Source: Bacteroidaceae bacterium (GTDB lineage: Bacteria; Bacteroidota; Bacteroidia; Bacteroidales; Bacteroidaceae). Taken from it: a DNA stretch of 51,867 nt. Position 1 is the first letter of the stretch; the number at the start of each line of letters is the position of its first letter. A model generated the notes under the pieces. The model searched no databases. It saw only the letters and a list, made by a program, of their open reading frames with translations, and was not told the origin of the DNA. Below, one piece after another: positions 15,305 to 22,194 of the stretch. The DNA lies in the NCBI GenBank assembly GCA_024401055.1, contig JAKSLT010000007.1:1-51867 (forward strand). Reading direction: 5' to 3'. The translations under genes and the position numbers were made by a program.

Positions 15305-16813
15305 TTATTCCGCCGTGATGACTGGCTCTGCGGACTCTTGGGGGTCTTGAGGTAAGGCGGATTGCTGTGGGGTAGGGCGCGTGGGGTCGGTCTGTTCGGG
15401 TTGCCGGGAGTCGATGGCGGGTGCGATGTCGGGCATCTGGTCATCGGTTGGCAAGAGGGCGTCAGCGGGATTGGTGCTGGCCGGTTGTGCAGAGCGGGAA
15501 GGCGTGGGCGCACTGTAGGTGCCGTCTCGCTGCGTCAGGTATTTAACCACACGGTTGCAGGCTCCCGATGCGTTGCAGTTGAAGATGTTGAAGGCGAAAA
15601 GGATGTCGGTGATTCTATTGCCGTTAACGTAGGCCGTCATGTTCTTTGTGAAGTAGCGGAAGTCCACCACGTGGATTTCTTCAAAGGAATAGAACATGTT
15701 GCCGGGCAGTGCGTTGCCGAAGGAGTCCTTGATAATCAAGAGGCGTCGGCCGTTGTGCGTGCCGGTCGTCACCTTGGTGAGTTTGAAGTCGCTCCCCATG
15801 AAGGTCAGATAGGCATTGCCGCTTCCGTCTTTTATCTTGGTGAAGAACTGTCCCTGATAAGGCTTGCTTTCGCTTACCACGCGAAGTTGCTCATTGAGGT
15901 CGTAGTTTATGTATGTCGTGGTGTATTGCACGTTTTTCGGCACATAAAATACGAAATCCTCGGGCGCATTCTTCACGGCCCTGTCTTTGGAATAGCCGTA
16001 CATGCTTCCCACGAAGCGGTGCACGACGCGCTTCTCGTAGTCGGCAAGGGGCTTGAAGGGCACCTTAGCCACTTCGGCGAACTGCCGTGCGGCGTAGTAC
16101 GCTCCCAGGGGTGCCCAGTGGTGGTCGGTGCGCAGGAAGATGTTCTCCTTGGCATGGTTGGCCAGAGTGGTATAGACGTTCACGGCCTTCACGTCGGGGT
16201 CGAGGTGGGCGTAGATGTTGCGAATGGTGGGCAGGGAGGAGTGGCTGCGGCCTTTGGCTTTGTCGGGCAGGTAGAAGTCCGTGGCGATGGGGATGGCCAT
16301 GCAATAGACGTTCACCCGGCTGCCGAACGTGCGCTTGTACTTGTTGACCATCTCGGCAAAGCACCCGCCGCCGTTGGAGCTGCCGCCGTAAATCATAAGT
16401 GCCCTCACGTTGGGCCCGCTCCCCACGATGATGGTGCCGCTGTCGGCCAGCTTGGCGTTTTCGTCGGCCGTGACGTTGTTTTCATAGTCGTCGATGGTGC
16501 GGTTGTCGTCCTCCGCGGCCGCATTGCCGGCATGGAACGTGATGTTCTCCTCTCCCTGCACGGCCATGCCCTTCTTTTCGTTGATATACATGGAGAACGC
16601 CATGAGTTCCTCCCTGAAAGGCTCCGTGTCGCTGAACCACGATGAAATTTCCCTCGTATAGCTTCCGTCGAAGAGTTTCTCAAAGGAAAATTCGGGCAAT
16701 GCTGCGAGGTCGCGCTTCTCTATCTGGGAATATGTGCTGCGGGGAAAGGCGCAGAACACCACGGCGCCCGTGGCGAAAAGGAGGCAGATGATGAAGGTAT
16801 AGACTTTTTTCAT
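15305..16813 (-). CDS. DHHW/AlgX-like SGNH-type protein for polysaccharide acetylation
   Basis: The protein has 502 residues. Residues 1-24 are a signal peptide or anchor. The motif RTDHHWAPLGAYYAA (about 228-242) defines the DHHW family, relatives of AlgJ/AlgX that pass acetyl groups to exported polysaccharide in the periplasm. A GGSSNGG turn near 140 may belong to the SGNH fold. The last ~75 residues are Pro/Ser/Gln-rich and look disordered. The gene is 15 bases downstream of the MBOAT gene, its usual partner. The acceptor glycan is unknown. Confidence 0.85.
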   Translation of the reverse strand: MKKVYTFIICLLFATGAVVFCAFPRSTYSQIEKRDLAALPEFSFEKLFDGSYTREISSWFSDTEPFREELMAFSMYINEKKGMAVQGEENITFHAGNAAAEDDNRTIDDYENNVTADENAKLADSGTIIVGSGPNVRALMIYGGSSNGGGCFAEMVNKYKRTFGSRVNVYCMAIPIATDFYLPDKAKGRSHSSLPTIRNIYAHLDPDVKAVNVYTTLANHAKENIFLRTDHHWAPLGAYYAARQFAEVAKVPFKPLADYEKRVVHRFVGSMYGYSKDRAVKNAPEDFVFYVPKNVQYTTTYINYDLNEQLRVVSESKPYQGQFFTKIKDGSGNAYLTFMGSDFKLTKVTTGTHNGRRLLIIKDSFGNALPGNMFYSFEEIHVVDFRYFTKNMTAYVNGNRITDILFAFNIFNCNASGACNRVVKYLTQRDGTYSAPTPSRSAQPASTNPADALLPTDDQMPDIAPAIDSRQPEQTDPTRPTPQQSALPQDPQESAEPVITAE

Positions 16814-16828
16814 GGGGCGGGCGGCGAT

Positions 16829-18271
16829 TTAGAAGCGTGTGTAGAGGAACGCGTTGTTGGTGGCGCCCACGAGGAGGGCGGTGCTGAGGACGAGGGCGGC
16901 GACGGAGTAAACGAGGCGCGCGGTCATCACTATCGCCTGCTCCGTGGGGGTGCCTTCGCCAAAGAGGCGGGCAATGCCTTGGGCGGCCTGGCGGCGCAGG
17001 GGCATGCAGAACAGTACGGCCACGACCCACAGCCAGAAGTTGCTGGCTAGCGCGCTCTCCGTCACGAAGTCGTGGAGCTCCCCGCCGCCGAAGAGCACGG
17101 TGAAGAACCGCGTCATCTGCCCGAAATCCTCGAAGTAGAAGATGCCCCAGCCCAGCACGACGAGCACGAGGCTATAGACGTGGAGCAGCACGCCGGGTAT
17201 CCTGTCTTTCACGCGCAGCAGCGTGTATTTCTCCGTCATGACGATGAAGCCGAAATACAGGCCCCAGATGATGAAGTTCCAACTGGCGCCGTGCCACATG
17301 CCCGTGAGGAACCACACCACGAAGATGTTCAACGGCTGATGCCGGCGGTTGCCGCCGAGGGGGATATACACGTAGTCGCGGAAGAAACTGCCCAGCGACA
17401 TGTGCCAGCGGCGCCAGAAGTCGCTGATGCTGTCGCAGCAGTAGGGATGATTGAAGTTCTCGTTGAAATGGAAGCCTAAGCAGCGCCCTATACCGATGGC
17501 CATGTCGCTGTAGCCCGAGAAGTCGAAGTAAATCTGCATGGTGAAGGCCAGAATGCCCACCCATGCGCCGCTCGCTGTGAGGTTGGCGAAGTCGGTGACG
17601 AGGAACTGGTCGGCAATCTCCGAGAACTGGTTGGCGATTATCACCTTCTTGCCCAGGCCGATGAGGAAGCGGTAAACGCCCTCGGCGATGTCGTCGCGAC
17701 TGACGTGGCGCGCGTTGATTTCATCGGCCACAGTGCCGTAGCGTACTATAGGGCCGGCGATGAGCTGCGGGAACATGGAGATATACAGCAGCAGTCCCTT
17801 GAACGTGCGCTGCACGGGGGAGTCCTTCCGGTACACATCCACGAGGTAGGATATGGACTGGAACGTGTAGAAGCTGATACCTATGGGCAGCGCTATCTCC
17901 GGCGCCTCCACCTCCATCCCCAGCCCTATGAGCTGGCGGGCAAAGAATCCCAAATACTTGAAGGTGCCGAGAATAATGAGGTTGAGCCCCACGCCCACGG
18001 CCAGCGCTCCCTTCCGGCGCGCCGTGCTCCGGTGGATGGCCATGCCGCAGAGATAGTTCACGAGCACGCTGCCCAGCATCAGAAACACGTAGGTGGGTTC
18101 GCCCCAGGCATAGAAGATGAGCGAGAAGACGACGAGCATCGTGTTTCTCGCGGCAAGGCTCTTGCTCCCGGCGTCGCCAAGGATATGTTTGTCGATAAGC
18201 CCGCCAAGCAAGTAGCACAGCGCGAAGGCGGGGATGAAGACGTAGATGAAAAAGAGGTCGGAGAATACCAC
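16829..18271 (-). CDS. MBOAT family O-acyltransferase (AlgI-like)
   Basis: The product has 480 residues and about ten membrane segments. It carries the AlgI signature RRWHMSLGSFFRDYVYIP (about 285-302) and the catalytic-His region MWHGASWNFIIWG (about 325). Such proteins move acetyl groups from the cytoplasm across the inner membrane for use on polysaccharide or cell-wall polymers. The paired DHHW gene follows. It lies 12 kb from the exopolysaccharide cluster, so its substrate could be that polymer or another. Confidence 0.93.
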   Translation of the reverse strand: MVFSDLFFIYVFIPAFALCYLLGGLIDKHILGDAGSKSLAARNTMLVVFSLIFYAWGEPTYVFLMLGSVLVNYLCGMAIHRSTARRKGALAVGVGLNLIILGTFKYLGFFARQLIGLGMEVEAPEIALPIGISFYTFQSISYLVDVYRKDSPVQRTFKGLLLYISMFPQLIAGPIVRYGTVADEINARHVSRDDIAEGVYRFLIGLGKKVIIANQFSEIADQFLVTDFANLTASGAWVGILAFTMQIYFDFSGYSDMAIGIGRCLGFHFNENFNHPYCCDSISDFWRRWHMSLGSFFRDYVYIPLGGNRRHQPLNIFVVWFLTGMWHGASWNFIIWGLYFGFIVMTEKYTLLRVKDRIPGVLLHVYSLVLVVLGWGIFYFEDFGQMTRFFTVLFGGGELHDFVTESALASNFWLWVVAVLFCMPLRRQAAQGIARLFGEGTPTEQAIVMTARLVYSVAALVLSTALLVGATNNAFLYTRF

Positions 18272-18348
18272 GGCGGAGGAGAAGTTGGGTGTTGGGGTTA
18301 TGGAGGGCGTGTGCTCCCTTTACTACGGCGGTTTTATTGTATTCACCG

Positions 18349-18356
18349 CAAAATTA
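18349..18356 (-). promoter_or_regulatory. -7 element for the acetylation pair
   Basis: On the minus strand TAATTTTG matches TAnnTTTG, about 80 bases before the MBOAT start. No clear -33 element is seen. Confidence 0.45.
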
Positions 18357-18605
18357 CTAATAAAGTTTCAGCTTGCAGTGCCCGTCGTGCAAAAAATAAA
18401 TTTCCCTGAGCCATAAAAAGATTGCGACCCGCGATTTTGCAAAATACTCTTAACGATAGGAAACGTGACCCCGGCTCCGTCCTTTCGCGTGTGCGTGCGC
18501 AATATATATAAAGAGGTGTCCGGCAAAGGCCTTCCGCAAAGGCCGGGCGGCGGAGGACTTGTTTGCGGCGGCGGAACAGTCGTTCTTAGTCGGCATTTAG
18601 TCATC
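18357..18605. other. Intergenic, no gene seen
   Basis: This GC-rich stretch has short open frames without protein-like composition. A partial hairpin lies near 18521-18545 (GGCAAAGGCC repeated as GCAAAGGCC). Confidence 0.4.
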
Positions 18606-18697
18606 ATGGCCACAGTAGTGACCGATATATGGCCACAGTAGTGGCCAAGTATGCGTCACAGCTGTGGCTAAATATGCGTCACAGCTGTGGCCAAGAC
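18606..18697. repeat. Four tandem palindromic 22-23 bp repeats
   Basis: Units begin at 18606, 18629, 18651 and 18674. Each contains a dyad: GGCCAC-AGTA-GTGGCC in unit 2 and CACAGCTGTG in units 3 and 4; unit 1 has one arm altered. Spacing is close to two helical turns. This looks like a protein-binding array rather than coding DNA. Confidence 0.6.
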
Positions 18698-18736
18698 GAA
18701 CAGGTCGGGAAAAGCCCTGACGGAAAGAGTGAAAAA

Positions 18737-18772
18737 CAGCCGGCAGACGGGCGTGGGCCTGTCTGCCGGCTG
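18737..18772 (-). terminator. Terminator of the Omp28-like gene
   Basis: A 12-bp perfect stem (CAGCCGGCAGAC with its complement) is followed on the minus strand by TTTTT, 25 bases after the stop. Confidence 0.88.
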
Positions 18773-18796
18773 ATAAAGGGAGGATGGAAAGGGACT

Positions 18797-20701
18797 TTAC
18801 TTGATTACCTTGCGGCCCTGCTGGATGAAGATGCCGTGAAGCCCCCCTCGATTCCCCTTAAAGGGGGAAGTATTGAGCGTGCGGCCGGTGAGGTCGAGGA
18901 GACCCTCTAAATCTCCCTTAAAGGGAGACTTTTCTTCGTCGTCTATTGTCTGTTGTCTGTTGTCCGTTGTCTCCAGCGTCGCGATGCCGTCGGTTTCTTC
19001 GGGAAGTACGCGGCAGCGGGCGGCGTTGACGATTTCGCCCTTGGTGTTGAAGACGAGGGCGGTGAGGTAGATGGCATCGTAGTCGAGGGCGGCCTTGAGG
19101 GCAGCGCGCGTGGGCATGGTGAGGGTGAAGGCTTCTATGTCGTAGATGTCGCCGGGCTGGCCGGAACGGGTGCCGGAGGGCAGCGTCTGCTTGAGGAGGT
19201 TCTTTCCCTCGGCGTTCCAGGAGGAACCGATGAGCACGTCGTTATAGACGAGGGTGACGTGGTCATTGCCATACTTGCCGCCGGTGTAGAAGTCGGCGAA
19301 GCCTTCCATGCCGGGGATGAGGCGGGCCTTGCCGACGTCCTGCAGGGGATAGTAGTTGCTCTGCTGCCAAGCTTTGGACTTGCCCGTGAGGCCGTCGGCC
19401 GTGAGGACATAGCCCACGGTGAGGCCCGACTGCTCGCCGAGGTACTCGATGGAGGAGGTAGCGGTGACTTTCTTCTTGTCGGCGCTGAAGGTGCCGTTCA
19501 CCTTGACGGCTACCTCGGGGAGGATGGCCTGGCAGGCGTGGAAGGCGTTGAGAATGTCGTAGTAGGGGTCGATAATGCCGCTGCGGCGGTCCACTATGCA
19601 GGAGGGGGCACCGCCGAGGTCAATCTTGTCGTACTCGTTGCAGTACATCGGGTCATCTACATTGAACTGATGCACGGCAATGCCGATGAAGGACTCGGGG
19701 TAAGTTTCGCGCATGTGCTCCATGCCCACCCAGCCGCGGGGACAGTTGCCGCAGGACGTGCCGGTGTTTTCCTCAATGACGGTGTAGCGCTTTTCGGCGC
19801 GCAGGAGGTTCTGCATGTCGAGGGTGAGGGGCTTCATGGTGGAGGCGTTGGCCTTGCCGTTCACCTTGTTGACGGTAAACTTGGCGGAGTAGTGGCCCAG
19901 TTCTGCGGGAGCGGTGAAAGTAATCTGCACGTTGCCCGTGCCGTGGTCGCCGGGAATGGAGGGCGTAGCGAGGTTGGCGTGGCCGGTATAGGCGTTACCG
20001 CCGATTTCTACTGTGTAGTCGATGTTCTCCACGGGCTTGAGGCAGGGGCAGGAGAGGGTAGCGCCGATGGTCTGCTCCACTCCGGTGGCGGTGCCGTAGG
20101 AGGCGAGGTCGGTGAACTGGGCTGCGTAGGTGGGGAGGTTGACGTCGGAGAGGTAAATCTGCAGGGCGGACACGCCGATGAAGAAGTTGGAGTAGTCGCG
20201 CCACTCAGTGCCGTTGTTGAGGTAGATTGAGCCTGCGGCCTCGCCGGGATGGGTGACGATGCACTCCTTCTCAAGGTCGGAGGTGCCGGTCACGGTGAAC
20301 GTATAGCCCACCATGACGCCCTCCTCGGGGATGGTGACGGGAGAGGAGAGCGTCACGTAGTTGTAGCCCATGTGAATCTTGGCGATACTCTGGGTGGAGA
20401 GGCGCTTGTCGAAGTCGTTGGCGGCACTGACCCAGGCCTTCACGTTGGTGAAGCGGGAGGTGGTGAGCGGCACGTTGATGGCGCGTATCTTGGCACCCTT
20501 GAGGGCACCGTTGCCGGGCACGAAGATGGCGCAACTGAAGGTGCCGGTGGTGCCGAAGCCGTAGCCGGGCGTGGCGCCGTCCATATCGGTGTAGTAGCCC
20601 CAGAGGAGGTAGTCGCTCTGGGCGCGGGCGGTCTGCACCGATGCCGTCAGGAGGCAGGCAAGGGCCAGAACGAGGAGACGGAGGTAAGAATTATTTTTCA
20701 T
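18797..20701 (-). CDS. Omp28-like secreted protein with T9SS sorting tail
   Basis: From the ATG at 20701 the product has 634 residues and a signal peptide ending near ARAQ (about 27). The centre holds a thioredoxin-like region with TSCGNCPRGW, typical of Omp28-related proteins. The C-terminus resembles a type A T9SS sorting domain: DLTGRTLN, then HGIFIQQGRKVIK. Two unusual pieces interrupt this tail. TTDNRQQTID is the translation of a heptamer repeat, and SPFKG occurs twice (SPFKGDLEGL, SPFKGNRGGL), each encoded by CCC-TTTAAG-GGG-type repeats common between genes here. The cargo is probably exported to the surface; the redox role is inferred. Confidence 0.82.
   Translation of the reverse strand: MKNNSYLRLLVLALACLLTASVQTARAQSDYLLWGYYTDMDGATPGYGFGTTGTFSCAIFVPGNGALKGAKIRAINVPLTTSRFTNVKAWVSAANDFDKRLSTQSIAKIHMGYNYVTLSSPVTIPEEGVMVGYTFTVTGTSDLEKECIVTHPGEAAGSIYLNNGTEWRDYSNFFIGVSALQIYLSDVNLPTYAAQFTDLASYGTATGVEQTIGATLSCPCLKPVENIDYTVEIGGNAYTGHANLATPSIPGDHGTGNVQITFTAPAELGHYSAKFTVNKVNGKANASTMKPLTLDMQNLLRAEKRYTVIEENTGTSCGNCPRGWVGMEHMRETYPESFIGIAVHQFNVDDPMYCNEYDKIDLGGAPSCIVDRRSGIIDPYYDILNAFHACQAILPEVAVKVNGTFSADKKKVTATSSIEYLGEQSGLTVGYVLTADGLTGKSKAWQQSNYYPLQDVGKARLIPGMEGFADFYTGGKYGNDHVTLVYNDVLIGSSWNAEGKNLLKQTLPSGTRSGQPGDIYDIEAFTLTMPTRAALKAALDYDAIYLTALVFNTKGEIVNAARCRVLPEETDGIATLETTDNRQQTIDDEEKSPFKGDLEGLLDLTGRTLNTSPFKGNRGGLHGIFIQQGRKVIK
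18938..18972. repeat. Heptamer repeat inside a coding sequence
   Basis: About five units of the heptamer GACAACR (minus strand) lie in frame within the 3' end of the Omp28-like gene. The same heptamer occurs between genes near 24842, 42034 and 49183. Confidence 0.65.
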
Positions 20702-20790
20702 AGGAAAGTAAGGGGGGGATGGCGGTGTGGCTGTTGGAGTTGTCCGTATAAGGCAATTATATACCTGTTGGCGCAAGCCTGTCTGTTTTA

Positions 20791-20979
20791 TTTTATCAAG
20801 AATTAAAGAATTACGGAATTATTTCGTTATCCTTCTGCTTGGAATTCTTTTGAATTAACTGCATGGTGCAGCAGAATTATCGCTGTCCTACATTCAGCAG
20901 TGCCCGGCACTGCATAATTCATATAAATTCATGGTCAGGACGAGATAAAAATTCTTTAATTCTTTAATTCTTGATAAAA
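20791..20979. repeat. 23-bp perfect inverted repeat flanking ~140 bp
   Basis: Positions 20791-20813 are exactly complementary to 20957-20979. The arms are built of near-repeats of AAGAATT. The enclosed sequence has smaller hairpins (TGCATGGTGCA, GCAGTGCCCGGCACTGC). It fills the gap between the skp pair and the Omp28-like gene and may be a small non-autonomous element. Confidence 0.6.
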
Positions 20980-21013
20980 AATAAGAAAAACGTCCGTACG
21001 TTAGGAATAAAAT

Positions 21014-21047
21014 GCCCCCTTCATCTCTGGAGAGAGTTGGAGGGGGC
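21014..21047 (-). terminator. Terminator of the bamA-skp operon
   Basis: GCCCCCT pairs with AGGGGGC about 20 bases after the second skp stop, and the minus strand continues with a T-rich run. Confidence 0.7.
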
Positions 21048-21064
21048 GGAAAAAGAAAAAATAA

Positions 21065-21574
21065 TTAGATACCGAGTTTCGTGCGAATCTTTGCGGTGAC
21101 GTCTTCGCTGAGGGCCTCGTTGATGTAGAACTGGGGCGAGCTCTGGCTCTTGTCGAGGATGTAGATGTAACCGCCTTCCTTGGCCACGGCAGCCACGGCG
21201 TCGTTCACCTTGGTGATGATGGGCTGCATCTTGGTCTGCTGCAGTTCCTGGAAAGCCTTGGCGTTCTCTTCCTGAGCCTGCTGGAAGCGCTGCTGCAGGT
21301 CCATGATTTCCTGCTCCTTGCGTTCGCGGATGTTCTGGGGCGTCTGGTCGTTGACTTCCTTCTGATACTTTTCGATGCGGGTCTGGATTTCCTTCTGCAT
21401 CTCTTCGAGGTCGGCCTGGTACTGCTTACCGGTGGCTTCGAGCTCGGTGGTAGCGGTCTTGTAGTCGGGCAGAGCCTGAACGACGGTGGCGTAGTCGAAG
21501 TGAGCGAACTTCTGCGCGCTGGCAGTGAAGGCTGCGAGGGAGAGGGCAGCCAGGAGGATGATTTTCTTTGTCAT
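21065..21574 (-). CDS. skp: OmpH/Skp family periplasmic chaperone, copy 2
   Basis: This 169-residue protein has a signal peptide ending at about 20 (TASAQ) and then QKFAHFDYATVVQALPDYK, the usual Skp start. A long helical stretch (about 45-120, QADLEEMQKEIQTRIEKY) would form the tentacles. Skp trimers hold unfolded outer-membrane proteins in the periplasm on the way to BamA. It is the last gene of the operon, 41 bases after its paralogue, and shares its architecture with it. Confidence 0.92.
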   Translation of the reverse strand: MTKKIILLAALSLAAFTASAQKFAHFDYATVVQALPDYKTATTELEATGKQYQADLEEMQKEIQTRIEKYQKEVNDQTPQNIRERKEQEIMDLQQRFQQAQEENAKAFQELQQTKMQPIITKVNDAVAAVAKEGGYIYILDKSQSSPQFYINEALSEDVTAKIRTKLGI

Positions 21575-21615
21575 GATGTTTTGAAAGTTTTTAGTGATTT
21601 ATGAATTATTTAATT

Positions 21616-22128
21616 TTATTGTGCATATCCGAGCTTGCTGAGTACGTCGTTGCTGATGTCGATGCTGGGTGATGCAAAGAGGATGCCGGCATTGTCGGCG
21701 CGGTCCATGACGAGCTGGAAGCCCTTGCTGGTGGCGAGATCCTTGATGGCGTTATAGACTTCTTCCTGTATGGGCTGGATGAGGGCGGTGCGCTTCTTGA
21801 AGAGCTCGCCCTGAGGGCCGAAGTACTTCTTTTTCAGTTCGGAGGCTTCCTTTTCCTTATCGACGATGGCCTGCTCGCGGTCTTTCTTTTGCTGTTCGCT
21901 GAGGAACACGCCTTCGTTCTGATAGTTCTTGTAGAGGGTCTTGGCTTCCTGGTCGAGGGCCTCTACCTCAGCCTGCCATTTGCGGCTGATTTGGTTGAGT
22001 TGCTCGTTGGCACGCTCGTAGGCGGGAATGTTGCTCATGATGTACTCCATGTCCACCATAGCAAATTTCTGCGCACTCGCGGTAAGGGCTGCCACGAAGA
22101 GGGCAGCGAGGGTGAGAATCTTTTTCAT
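21616..22128 (-). CDS. skp: OmpH/Skp family periplasmic chaperone, copy 1
   Basis: This 170-residue protein has a signal peptide (about 1-19) followed by QKFAMVDMEYIMSNIPAYER and a helical region with KWQAEVEALDQEAKTLYK. It is a tandem paralogue of the next gene; two copies after bamA are common in Bacteroidales. It lies 66 bases after bamA. The gap holds a GTTAACT-type heptamer repeat. Confidence 0.92.
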   Translation of the reverse strand: MKKILTLAALFVAALTASAQKFAMVDMEYIMSNIPAYERANEQLNQISRKWQAEVEALDQEAKTLYKNYQNEGVFLSEQQKKDREQAIVDKEKEASELKKKYFGPQGELFKKRTALIQPIQEEVYNAIKDLATSKGFQLVMDRADNAGILFASPSIDISNDVLSKLGYAQ

Positions 22129-22194
22129 TTTGATATGTATTTGTTTTGATGATTGCGAAAACTGTAAATTGTCAACTGTTAACTGTCAACTAAA

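Noticed and set aside
18606..18697. Riboswitch or RNA thermometer for the MBOAT gene
   Set aside because: The dyads lie over 300 bases upstream of the gene and upstream of the likely -7 element, so they would not be in its transcript.
18629..18910. A 93-codon plus-strand frame over the palindrome array
   Set aside because: It runs through the array and terminator and then antisense to the end of the Omp28-like gene.
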